Positions 43,024 through 51,914 of a DNA stretch of 64,000 nt are shown one piece after another; positions within the stretch are counted from its first letter, which is position 1; each line of letters opens with the position of its first letter. A program made the position numbers and the translations under genes. Under the pieces are notes generated by a model. That model searched no databases. It was given only the letters and a program-made list of their open reading frames with translations, and had not been told where the DNA came from. Source of the DNA: Podospora pseudocomata (taxonomy: Eukaryota > Ascomycota > Sordariomycetes > Sordariales > Podosporaceae); NCBI RefSeq assembly GCF_035222375.1, contig NW_026946363.1:6634001-6698000 (forward strand). Direction: 5' to 3'.

Positions 43024-44235
43024 TCACAAACCTATGGGCTTTTCGATGGACTCAACCACGAGCCTTTCCTCTCGAATGACCCAGTCCATATCACCCCCCA
43101 AGCCATCCACTTCCCAGAGGACTCCATATCGCGACAACCATGAGCTGAAGTTCTTGAGCTTCTCCATTCTACCATGTGAATCTTTCCCATCTGACCCATT
43201 CTCGAGTCTCGGGAATACTTTGCGATAGATATATGTTACCGAGTCCTGGAATTTCTTCAGCATCCTTTTAGTGACGGCAGTCTTCCACAGCGGATCAGAC
43301 ATGGAGCACATGACAAGCAAGGCTTGATACAACTTGTCCCCGAGGTTGGAATAGTTTCTCCGGAAGGATATCCGTAATTCCCGGTTCAGCCTCCGCATAG
43401 TGCCACCCAATTGCTTCTTTTGTTGAGTTTTGCTGGTGGGCAACTTGGCGGAACCATCGGGATACAAGAATCTCTTCTTGACCACATGAGAGGCGACATG
43501 GCGCCACCTCAACTCCGTCCACGCCTCAATCTGACCGGTACTCCGCCCAGTGCATTCGGTGCGGTCCTGTACTCTCAGAGCTCTCAAGCGTTGTCGAAGA
43601 GAAAGCCCAGTGTGTCTTTCCCCAGGTCGAGTGGCGTCCCGGAACCTCAAGATCTTGATTATCGCATCCTCTGAAACCGAATACATCGCTAGCCATTCTT
43701 TGGGACTAATCGGTATTTTCATTGCCTGGAGTTCCGCCGACAAAGTTTTGCGTTCTGGTCTCTGCAAGAATTCTGCAAGGTTGAAGGCCCATCTGTTGCT
43801 TTCCAGAAGCCGATTCCGTGAGACAACAGCGACCTTCACCTCTCCACGGGAAATCGATTCTCTCATCTCTTCGAAATACACCTTGGGCTGTTTGAGTCTC
43901 CGTTCGACTTCTTTCTCGGCCTTTGCCCAGTCATCCCAGAATGAGATGAATGGCGTTGGGTGTCGGTAGTTCCAGTTCAGGTGGTTGCTGAGTGATTTCG
44001 CGTTGAGGCCGTTGTATTCCGTCTCCGTGGGAGCTGAAAGTGCAGCGCTAATACCCTCACCCTCAAAGTACGGGGTTTGGGATAGGCTGTCGAAGACATG
44101 GTAGAGCTTGATGTCGATGGGGTCTGGGCGACTCAACCAAGGAGCAACGGACCAGATTGCATGATCACCAGTCGAGATGCCAAGAGCGCCCATCAATGAT
44201 GGCAGTTCGACCGAGTCCGAGTCCGAGGAGTCCAT
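43024..44235 (-). CDS. DUF7587-like / ART-like protein, paralogue C, intact, 403 aa
   Basis: Intact frame of 403 residues starting MDSSDSDSVELPSLMG. Blocks: IKLYHVFDSLSQTPYFEGEG (about residue 42-61), LSNHLNWNYRHPTPFISFWD (about 81-100), VKVAVVSRNRLLES and WAFNLAEFL (about 133-160), PISPKEWLAMYSVSEDAIIK (about 176-195), then a charged linker and a helical C-terminal domain with KLYQALLVMCSMSDPLWKTA and a WLSRYGVLWEVDGLGGDMDW end. The first four blocks match a fungal domain I associate with DUF7587 (name from memory). The order Arg/His-strand, [ST]P-F-I-S, hydrophobic strand and a Glu-Trp after a Pro recalls ADP-ribosyltransferase folds. No signal peptide or membrane helix, so it is probably intracellular. 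The C-terminal domain is shared by all three paralogues. Confidence 0.75.
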   Translation of the reverse strand: MDSSDSDSVELPSLMGALGISTGDHAIWSVAPWLSRPDPIDIKLYHVFDSLSQTPYFEGEGISAALSAPTETEYNGLNAKSLSNHLNWNYRHPTPFISFWDDWAKAEKEVERRLKQPKVYFEEMRESISRGEVKVAVVSRNRLLESNRWAFNLAEFLQRPERKTLSAELQAMKIPISPKEWLAMYSVSEDAIIKILRFRDATRPGERHTGLSLRQRLRALRVQDRTECTGRSTGQIEAWTELRWRHVASHVVKKRFLYPDGSAKLPTSKTQQKKQLGGTMRRLNRELRISFRRNYSNLGDKLYQALLVMCSMSDPLWKTAVTKRMLKKFQDSVTYIYRKVFPRLENGSDGKDSHGRMEKLKNFSSWLSRYGVLWEVDGLGGDMDWVIREERLVVESIEKPIGL

Positions 44236-44463
44236 GTTGAAGAATTGCGGTGTAGAGTATTACTCACAGAGCGGCTGGAGGAGAAGCCCGAGGTCAGAAG
44301 TGAGAGGATGTCATGGAATCAAGTGAGGGGTATGCTCCGTAGGTATGTCACCATACCCCACCTTGCCAAGAGACAGAGTGACTTTGCTTAACGTATATTA
44401 TAAGCGAGTGACCCCCTTCCCACCACACCGTAACAAACTATCCTCAATTATACCGCAACAACA
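44236..44463. other. short spacer upstream of paralogue C
   Basis: Promoter side of paralogue C and the 3' flank of the pogo relic. No gene or regulatory site can be named. Confidence 0.35.
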
Positions 44464-44516
44464 CTAGGAAACAACTACAATTATATTAGAAACGGCTGCA
44501 TCAGATGATTCCCCGG

Positions 44517-44909
44517 TGTGACGAACCCCTGTACAGAACCTCTGAAAGGGAGACTCGGTTGAAGGCAACTTCTGACAATTGGTTCGGTGCAGCTAAACAG
44601 TGCACAAGATGTCTCAATGTAAACACAAGATACCGTAAATACAAGCTGTGAATTGCATACTGCGGAACTGTCTATCTACACCAGCCGGTTCCTCCGTATA
44701 TATAAACCTAGTGCCAAGCCCTGGATCATTCTATTCTTCGAGGATCATAACTGAGTCCCAGGAATCGATCATTCATGATTCCTTTGTGTCCTGGATGATC
44801 CACCTCCTATTGGTCCATCTTTCTTCCTTCTGATTGGTTCTGCTAGCGATTGGCTGTGCGTCCTGTGCCCCGCACACGGTCTGTCCTGCCTGCCGGCTTA
44901 ACTGTGACA
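44517..44909 (+). mobile_element. solo LTR-C, 393 bp, 5-bp target duplication CCCGG
   Basis: Begins TGTGACGAACCCC and ends CTTAACTGTGACA. CCCGG directly precedes (44512-44516) and follows (44910-44914), a perfect 5-bp target duplication as made by retroviral-type integrases. It sits inside the pogo relic, so it is younger than that transposon. A TATATATAA motif lies in the middle, the likely U3 promoter. Other pieces of this family lie at 34153-34307 and within 19981-20218. Confidence 0.88.
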
Positions 44910-45144
44910 CCCGGCCTCCTGGCAAGTGCGCGCGTTATGGCCAGGCTTGCCGCACACACCACAGCACTGAACCCTCGCACGCCCTCCCCCTGCATTACTA
45001 CTATCCAGCTGCGTTTCTTGCACTCCCTCTCCATTCACGGCCTTCTGATCCAGTAGATCCTGTGCCTCTTGTACAGTAAGTGACCCTCCAAGCCTTACGC
45101 GTGTTTTTTTTGGCTCTCCAGCGCTTGCTTAGTGCCTCATTGGC

Positions 45145-45295
45145 TGTCACAGGACCACAGTAGGTCTGGGAAGATAACTGCGTTGCTCTATGAAGAAGGG
45201 AAGAAGCTATGGAGATGCAGACCCGAAGATAGGTGCAGTGACCAGGCACGTGACTAGGCACGTGATCTAGGGACCAACGGTCCAGTGCCGTGACA
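45145..45295 (-). mobile_element. 151-bp TGTCAC...GTGACA element, target duplication TTGGC
   Basis: Plus-strand ends are TGTCACAGGACCAC and CAGTGCCGTGACA, with TTGGC on both sides (45140-45144 and 45296-45300). It interrupts the pogo transposase exactly. The TG...CA ends and the 5-bp duplication match LTR integration, but at 151 bp it is unusually short. It has CACGTGAC repeats (GGCACGTGACTAGGCACGTG). It resembles in style, not sequence, the 128-bp and 203-bp elements. No coding capacity. Confidence 0.8.
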
Positions 45296-45575
45296 TTGGC
45301 CTTACGGAGCGACAAGAGCTCTGCACGAAGGAGAGCCACCTGGTGCATTATAGCCGTTGTATCTTTAGCAAGCTGATCTACCGCAGCTAACATTGAAGTC
45401 GGGGAGCTATTTTGATGGTTAGCAATGCGAGTCTTGATGAGCGTTGACTGTGAGTTGGCTTCTCGAGGGTTGTGGTGTGTTTGGGAGACCCAAGGTTGTG
45501 CAGTGCCGGGCCGTGAGTTTTGGAGGTGTTGGCGTACGAAGCTTCGCATCTAGCTTAGAAAGCACCCTCTCTGGA

Positions 45576-45881
45576 TCGTACGGTATAAGGCCAGCACCCG
45601 CAAAGCCACCCTGTATATGTCACGGCGGTTGCACCGTGACCGTCGTTGATCCACTAATGGAGCTTGGCACGTGCAGAGCACAAGCCAATGCGACTAGAAA
45701 GATTTTGCATCTCGCTGCCGCGAGACCTGTTTGTAGCTCTTTGAGCTACGTCTTGACAATAGAGCCTGCCCCTACCTGACGGAATAGAGCCCAGACCGTG
45801 GCTTAGCTGCATACTACTGTGATGAACCTGTCAACCTGTGCTACCCGTGACATACATAAACATTCAAACGTCTCCCAAAAA
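45576..45881. other. spacer with a 48-bp exact repeat
   Basis: A plus-strand frame is open from about 45444 to 45779 but has no family motif. The block 45704-45751 is identical to 25019-25066. A small palindrome GTCACGGCGGTTGCACCGTGAC lies near 45630. No gene is claimed. Confidence 0.45.
45704..45751 (+). repeat. 48-bp exact repeat, shared with 25019-25066
   Basis: Identical to the block in the gene-free region at 25 kb, on the same strand. Both copies have the GTGCAGAGCAC motif about 30-50 bp upstream, so they are remnants of a longer common sequence. Confidence 0.6.
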
Positions 45882-46757
45882 ATGGCGCCTCCAACCTTTC
45901 CCCCGGTTCCCAGGTTGCTCTTCTATCCGCGCCGGCCCAAAACGCGCGATAACGAAACCGCCTTCCGCCTCGAGGCCCTTGGAGCTAGCCGCCACACGAC
46001 CTACGCCCAGCACCTGTGGGGATTCACCATCCTACGGACAGTCTACACGCCCGAATCGGACGCTCTATTCCCCATCGCCATGCGACGGCTGGACGCGTGG
46101 GCACGCTATAGCCCCCACCAGGGCAGATTTCCGAAATATGGACAGGCGTATGAAAGCAAGGCCGTGACCGACGGGGAGCCCAATGAGGAATTGGCAAAGA
46201 GGTTCTATTGCGACGTGATAGAGGATAAGGACAGGCTTGCGGGGATTCAGTCGGACGCCGAGGGTTTCGCCAAGCTCAGGGACTACTTCCGGGAGTGGTT
46301 GGTTAGCGTGGGCGTGCAGCCAGACCTTCCGCCGAATTATAACGACGACGACGACGACACCGACGATCCAGATCTTGATCCCGCCCTTGAGCCCAACGAG
46401 AGCCATGACGACCCGAGATTTCGCAGTGTCCTTGTGGTTGACGAGGAGTGCTTGCGTTCGCTGATTGAGGAACTACCCGATGAGACGCCCCCGCTGAGGA
46501 CGGCAGTGGATAGAGAAGAATGGCTCAAGTACCTGCGCATGGGTAAGAAAGCGTGGCTTTGGATGCTGGATACGGGGTATATGACTCGAGACGAGAGCCA
46601 ATTTTCTCCTCCTGGATTTCGAGGCTGGTTCAGGCTCGGTCCCACGGAGCTTCTCTGGGCCTGGTACGAATGGAAGAGTTACCAGCATCGCCAATCCGAT
46701 CCTTCCTGGAAGGTTCAAGAAAAAGACGGGGTTCCGGGCGTCTGGTGGTATTATTAA
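45882..46757 (+). CDS. conserved fungal hypothetical protein, 291 aa
   Basis: An intronless frame. The ATG at 45882 (MAPPTFPPVPRLL) is chosen because the open frame before it is not protein-like. Residues about 45-65 (HLWGFTILRTVYTPESDALF) and VIEDKDRLAGIQSDAEG, then RSVLVVDEECLRSLIEELPD and GWFRLGPTELLWAWYEWKSY, match a fungal family I remember as YG(F/Y)TIxRTVYTPESD-type hypothetical proteins of unknown function. An acidic linker rich in Asp (NDDDDDTDDPDLDP) separates the two conserved parts. No signal peptide, no membrane helix. The role is unknown. Four of the last five residues are aromatic (WWYY after V), a mark of this family's end. Confidence 0.7.
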   Translation: MAPPTFPPVPRLLFYPRRPKTRDNETAFRLEALGASRHTTYAQHLWGFTILRTVYTPESDALFPIAMRRLDAWARYSPHQGRFPKYGQAYESKAVTDGEPNEELAKRFYCDVIEDKDRLAGIQSDAEGFAKLRDYFREWLVSVGVQPDLPPNYNDDDDDTDDPDLDPALEPNESHDDPRFRSVLVVDEECLRSLIEELPDETPPLRTAVDREEWLKYLRMGKKAWLWMLDTGYMTRDESQFSPPGFRGWFRLGPTELLWAWYEWKSYQHRQSDPSWKVQEKDGVPGVWWYY

Positions 46758-47050
46758 TGAGACGAACGTTAGCAGCAGCAGCAGTATAGTGGATGAAAAA
46801 TCAATATGTTATGCACCGACCAATCTTGGAATCCGGCCAACTCGACGACGCTCCGCAATCTGAGCGGGGTCGCCGGATTTGTGCCCCAGCCCCGGTATCA
46901 AATCCCGGCCCGGCGCCGCGTCCCTCAATATATGGGCCACCTCTGTACATAGATCAAACCTTATACCAAAGAAAGTAAATTGTTAGCTACAAGACTGTTA
47001 CAGGAGACCACGTGGCTACGTAGCTTCCATTTTCCACACAGCCTACCGTC
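46758..47050. other. short spacer
   Basis: 3' flank of the preceding gene. It holds a CCGGTATCAAATCCCGG palindrome-like stretch and TATACC motifs and runs into the 203-bp element. No gene. Confidence 0.35.
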
Positions 47051-47253
47051 TGTCACGAAGTGGCCAAACGAGAGGCAATGCTGCAAAGCTACACCGAATT
47101 GACGAAATACTAAGCTAAAGAAGAGAAAAAGGAAAGGAAGGCTTTGCCTGGCCTGGCCTGCACGGAATTTAAGGTGCAAGGCTGCAAGGCTCGGTGGGGC
47201 AGGGCAGGTGAATGATAAGATAAGGTCAGGGTGCCAGTGCCAGTGCCATGACA
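47051..47253 (+). mobile_element. 203-bp TGTCA...TGACA element, copy 3
   Basis: A full 203-bp copy, very close to the copies at 18582 and 27589 over its whole length, with TGTCACGAAGTGGCC and CCATGACA ends. It stands alone, outside any arm, so the 203-bp unit is an independent repeat. No target duplication is visible. Confidence 0.72.
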
Positions 47254-47379
47254 GTATTACCCTCCCGACCGTCGACTTCGATAAGCACGGTTTCTACTAT
47301 GCAGCGCTATAGAAGCCATAAAAGGGAATTGAAATGCCTCCTATATAAGGCTAATAAGAACGGCAGAAATATTCTTCGT

Positions 47380-48655
47380 ATGGTTACTTGGGGGTAGCAC
47401 CTGAGGCGGCCGAGTTCTTTGTTCGAGAGATTGTGAGAGAGAGGTTACGTAACCGGTGAATTAGGGAGAAGGATTACAAGAGCAGAACGCCTTGGGATAT
47501 CTTGAATGGGCAGCTCTCCGGGGAGATAAGGATGAAAGAGCGTTGAGAAGGGCGAAGGCTGCGCTGGAAAAGGCGGGTGCCTATTTGGATGCACCTCAAG
47601 AAAAGGACGTATAGACCAAGATACTACCTGAAGTCCACGAGTAACACGAAAATACAAACAATGCGCCGAATACCACTCCGCGCCATCAACCACGCAGGAG
47701 CCCGTCTCAAGGCAGGTCCGAGGTTCAATTTCCACATCAACAACGGGACCGTTCTCGGGATAAAACCCCCGACCCAGATCAACGACACAGTCGGCCTCCT
47801 AGCTACAACAATAACCGTGATCAATCCATAAGAGATAACCGAAATCATCCACAGGGCCACACGAAGCATCGACATAGCAGTCAATCTGAGCCTTTTAGTC
47901 AAAACCGGCAACAAAAGCAACTTCAGAATCAAAAGGGCCACCTCAAACCTCCAGGTTGTGGAGATGAGGGCCGGTCAGTGGGCAATAATGACAGCCGCCG
48001 TGTAAGATTCAATACACCAGCGGAGGACGCCAGTAAGAACAACACCAACAGAGAAAACCTATTGCCCCCAAAGATACCCGTCCACGGGCCGCCAGACAAG
48101 ATAGGCGGACAACAAACAAGATTCCGAGTGGTAAAGTGACACCCGACACTGCCACGAGTGACAAAGTAAGCGGTGAAAAACATGACTTAGCACTGAGGAA
48201 TAAGATGACAAATACCCGGGCCGTTCCTTTAAGTCAGACGAATAAGTTACCGCCGAGTCGAGATGCTAGACCACTCAGTCCACCGCCTCCATTAAACCAA
48301 AGATACAAGTCCTCAAATGCCTCGAACCGAAAGATCAAAGATGACACACGCCTAGCCTCGACCAAAGCTGAAAGCCAAAGGAAGCCTGGAAGTAAAGTCA
48401 TCCCGGGTGAGACTGGGCAAAAAAGGAGGAAAGCTGGGTGGGATACACCATCCAAAGTTGGGCATCAAAACACAGCCAGGGAGAGCAAGAGCTGCTGAGA
48501 ATAAACAAGACTCATGCGGTGATCTTCGGAATGACAAGCGGCAGTCAAACCACAGTTTTAGGGGCATCAGGTCCTGAGTTTGGTCAGATGCTTCAGGCTG
48601 AGCCTCTTATTAAGAAGTGGTTGGAGAGTGTTACACCTAAGCCTGGCCTTTGTGG
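47380..48655 (+). pseudogene. decayed ankyrin gene, paralogue of the 49.2-50.9 kb gene
   Basis: The left part (47385-47590) shows in pieces the ankyrin stretch PEAAEFL...EVVDG...TAL of the intact gene downstream, with a similar GCACCTGAGGCGGCCGAGTTC start, but with stops in every frame. The right part (47.65-48.65 kb) is a polar, Asn/Gln/His-rich frame (DQSIRDNRNHPQGHTKHRHS) that later collapses into stops, typical of a decayed disordered C-terminal tail. It is probably a RIP-affected duplicate of the 49.2 kb gene or a close relative. Identification rests on local similarity and gene position. Confidence 0.5.
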
Positions 48656-49200
48656 ATCAGTGGGATTCAAATAGCATAGAAGGGATAATACGTTAGATAA
48701 GAGAGCTCCTAGACGTTAGTTAATCAGAATCGGAATGCGCAGAATGCTAACATTATGAAGACAATATTATTTGAAAGACATAATTGTCCGCTGCAGACTC
48801 TGCTGATTTCTTTGTGTCTACCTATTTTGCTTCTCGTTATTGTTGCATGAAACATGAAGCATGCGATGTGTGGTTTCAGCAGGAGGAATATGCCCCCATG
48901 GGGAGGTGAGGCTCTGCTGCCAAGGGGGGCGCAGTCGTGCTGCTCCCCCATGATGTCAGCACAATGAGCCGCCAACATGCTTGTCAAGGGCCAGCTGAAT
49001 CCGACCTTGGGGCTGAGTCCACAACCATGAGGACAATCTGTGGAAGTCTAAAATGTAAAGTATCCTCGGATTTCCACCTCTACCTCCGTTCCGGTCATGT
49101 ACATGTTTACCTATCTTTCCTGCTCACTCCAGTTTCATCCAACTCCTTTCTAGATCATTCCCGTTCCTCAGTACGAAATTCGTGACAGCCAAAGCATACA
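48656..49200. other. spacer between the ankyrin pseudogene and gene
   Basis: No gene. The last 200 bp, rich in CTCCACCT-like pyrimidine tracts, are the likely promoter and leader of the gene at 49201. Confidence 0.4.
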
Positions 49201-50889
49201 ATGTTGGACCAGGTCATCATACTACAGGATTCCGCCCAGAGGCTCTCAACAACCTACAACACCTTGACCTACCGGGTCCTATGCAGTGACAGCAGTCTCA
49301 GGGATCTTTTCAGTAGCATCAAGACTGTCTCTGTAGCACTGGACTCGTGCAGAGGTCTTCTTGAACAGCTCAAGTCTGGCACAACCAGCATTCCGATACC
49401 CACAGATCTCTCCCCGCGTCTTAAGGCAAACCTGGAGGAGTGCAAGGAGGCCTTTGCGGATGCCGACGAGAAGGCAAAAAAGCTGATGCCCCAGCTCGGT
49501 CAGCTCGGTTCCACGAAGCTGTTTGAGATATTCACGCCTGCTGAGATATATCGGCTGACGAGTCAGCTATATGCGAGGGGACGGGAGTTTTATCGGGTTG
49601 GTCAGGCTATTAGGTTGTATGTTGACCCTTCCTCCTTTATCACATTAACACAATAACACATTACCACATTACCACATTACCACATTACCACATTACCACA
49701 TTACCACATTACCACATTACCACATTACCACATTTCCACATTACCACATTTCCACATTTCCACAATAACACATTAGCACATTAACACATTAGCAGAGGAA
49801 CATATTACCACACTTCCATAACACTATATTAACCCCCCCACGCAACCCGCTGAGCCTTCTTACCTATTCATGCGGTTATGTACTGACGTGCCATCAACAA
49901 CATCCAGACAAACAACCTCACAACTCCCCCAAAACATCCTCTCCAACACCCGACAGCCATTCGGCCAGCCCCTCCAAATCCGAGGTTTCCAACCCATTGT
50001 TCAATTCCAAACCCCGAGATTCCAATACCAGCCCAACAACACCCCCAACATCGACGAGAAATCCCAACCGACCGGGCACACCACCCTCCACGATCTATGC
50101 GCCACCACCGGAAGAACCACCAAAACCACTACCGTCATCAAGTCCCTCCTGGAAAGAGGAGCCGACCCAACCGCCACACTCAACGCAGCTTATTCCCAGT
50201 TAACAGCCGTACACATCGCCTCCTACCACAACAACGTCGCCGCGCTGGAAGCCATCAAGGACAGTATGACAACTATCAAAACATTTACATACCAGCCAAC
50301 TACCACCAGGTACACCCACTATCAGACAGCCCCCAGTAATTACACTTCCTACCAGCCTACAAGTTACATCGGGCAGTACAAATGGAAGAGTCTGCTCAAA
50401 CAGAAAGATTTCCGGGGCATGACGCCCCTTCACTGGGCAGCCTATGGTGTCTGTCCTGAGGCGGCAGAGTTCTTGCTTAAAGAGGTGGAGGATGCTGGGT
50501 TGAGGCAAGAGGTGGTTGATGGCAGGGATCGAGAGGGGAGGACGGCGTTGATTGTTCTGGCGGGGGGGTATAAGTTGCGAGATAGGGAATCGGTGACAAA
50601 GATTGCGAAGGGACTTGTCAAGGCGGGGGCGAGTTTGGATGTTGGGGATAGGAGGGGGAAGACGGCGAGGGGGATGGTGGTTGAGCTTGGGGTTGAGAAG
50701 GAGGCGGCTGGGAAGAAGGAGGAGGAGCAGACGGGTGGTGGTGGTGGTGGTGTTTTTGAATTGGGCTATCAAGGGGGTTGTCAGGCTTATAGGTGGCAGG
50801 GTTATCAGGGAGGGGGGCAGCAGAGTAATGGTTTGCCGGGTTGGAAGGGAAATAGCTATCAGGGAGGAGGTTGGACAAGTGGGAGGTAA
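49201..50889 (+). CDS. ankyrin-repeat protein with helical N-terminus, 465 aa
   Basis: Exon 1 (49201-49616) and exon 2 (49908-50889) join in phase across a 291-bp GTATGT...CCAG intron to give 465 residues. Residues 1-138 are helical with heptad-like leucines (LSTTYNTLTYRVLCSDSSLR, CKEAFADADEKAKKLMPQL) and resemble the N-terminal bundles of fungal NLR-like proteins, though no named domain is certain. Exon 2 starts with a Gln/Pro-rich linker, then ankyrin repeats: HTTLHDLCATTG..VIKSLLERGADP, LTAVHIASYHNNVAAL, a long insert, RGMTPLHWAAYGVCPEAAEFL, GRTALIVLAGGYKL and AKGLVKAGASLDVGDRRGKT. The tail is Gly/Tyr/Gln-rich (YQGGG repeats), possibly disordered or aggregating. The intron is much longer than its neighbours because it holds a minisatellite. 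Confidence 0.8.
49641..49800 (+). repeat. CACATTACC 9-bp minisatellite inside an intron
   Basis: About 16 head-to-tail copies of a 9-bp unit, CACATTACC, with variants CACATTTCC, CACAATAAC and CACATTAAC at both edges. It lies wholly inside the intron of the ankyrin gene at 49201-50889 and makes that intron about four times longer than others in the window. Confidence 0.9.
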
Positions 50890-51297
50890 GGATTCAACCG
50901 TTGGAGAAAGTCAATCTGAAAAGTGTTTTTGAAGCCATCACCAACCTTATCGTTGATCTCGGGATGGACGCCACATTGGGACCCTGGGTGAATTTTGCCG
51001 AGCAAGGGTCTAGTTCAGCTCCCCAGCGCTAGCAGGGATTATTTGCAAATCTTGTCTCCGCAATCTGGCACTTGAGAAGCAGGGGTCCTTCCCTTGGGTT
51101 GACCCTTGATGACGAAGTTCTTGTCCGAAGAATTGTGAGAAAACATTTTCAGAGTTGAAAAGCAATATTATGTTGTTAACACAAACAAGCAAGCTAGCAG
51201 AGGTATCATAGTCCCAATAAATCACAACCCATTATCCACCAAAAAAACTAGGTACTCAATTATCCCACCATCGCCATCACTCCATCACCAACCCACT
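50890..51297. other. intergenic spacer (convergent genes)
   Basis: 3' flanks of the ankyrin gene (plus) and the PLAC8 gene (minus). No gene or repeat seen. Confidence 0.4.
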
Positions 51298-51914
51298 CTA
51301 CTGCTTCTGCTCCACAGGCACAACCATAACCTCAGCAGCTTTATACTGCTCCTGAATCCCATTCTGGCTCTGCTCCCCAGAAGCCCTCAGCTCAGCCTCC
51401 TTATCCATCTGCACGATGTCACAGCACCCGCAGCAGCACGCCAAGGCAACATCCACCGCGCAGCTACCCTGAAGGTTGTACTTGGCTCGGAAATCCGCTC
51501 TCTGAATCGCCATGGGAAGCCACTGCATGCAGACAGCTGTTGAACCGCAGAATAGAAGGCACTGCAGATCATGTCAGCAACCTGTCATCCGAGAGAAAGC
51601 CTGGAACATACCGAAGTGTTGATAGGCTCGTAGCCCCTCAGACTAGCGCTCTTGTTCACCCTGTGATGTGTCCTGCCAAACACGACACACGGCAAGCACC
51701 AAGTCATAAGACATGTCTCGAGCGGATTAACAAAGTTCCAGAAGTTGTGTGTCCATGGCTGAGCGGTGGCGGGCGACTTGGAGTTGAAGTGCTCGGAGGG
51801 TGCGGCGAAGACTTTGCTGAACTTGTCTTTCCACTCGGCCACGTCGGCGTCAGAGATGGGACCGGTGGCCTGGGTCGGAGGGGTAGCAGTGGCTTGGGTG
51901 GCGGGAGCGGCCAT
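51298..51914 (-). CDS. PLAC8-family Cys-rich protein, 188 aa
   Basis: Exon 1 (51914-51612) and exon 2 (51561-51298) join in phase across a 50-bp GTATGT...TGCAG intron to give 188 residues. The start MAAPATQATATPPTQ leads into a short disordered N-terminus. Typical PLAC8/DUF614 features follow: CLMTWCLPCVVFGRTHHRVN, then after the intron CLLFCGSTAVCMQWLPMAI, RADFRAKYNLQGS and ALACCCGCCDIVQMDKEAEL. This Cys-rich pair of hydrophobic stretches is usually membrane-associated, and the family is linked to metal resistance, cell size or ion handling. The C-terminal tail is charged and helical. No sign of decay; an ordinary housekeeping-like gene. Confidence 0.92.

Larger units (their letters stand above)
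44464..45575 (-). mobile_element. pogo/Fot-type transposase C-terminal relic with two insertions
   Basis: The minus strand carries the end of a pogo/Fot-like DNA transposon transposase. The order is PWVSQTHHNPREANSQSTLI, RIANHQNSSPTSML, QVALLRAELLSLRKAN, then EALSKRWRAKK, a following LTVQEAQDLLDQKA in a shifted frame, and the terminal zinc knuckle CGVCGKPGHNARTCQEAG. It is interrupted by a 151-bp element (45145-45295) just after KAN and by a 393-bp solo LTR (44517-44909) just after QEAG. The frame then resumes for about 17 codons and stops at 44464. The 151-bp insertion plus its 5-bp duplication totals 156 bp and so keeps the reading frame open. The N-terminal and catalytic parts of the transposase are absent. 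The frame shift near the KKNTR region shows it is decayed. Confidence 0.8.

Noticed and set aside
46895-46920. tRNA T-arm-like CCGGTATCAAATCCCGG
   Set aside because: No acceptor, D or anticodon arm can be formed around it.
49641-49800. CRISPR-like array
   Set aside because: The repeat unit is only 9 bp with no spacers, lies inside a fungal intron and is a simple minisatellite.
50200-50772. 190-residue minus-strand proline/leucine-rich ORF
   Set aside because: Antisense to exon 2 of the ankyrin gene at 49201-50889; composition mirrors the plus-strand codons.
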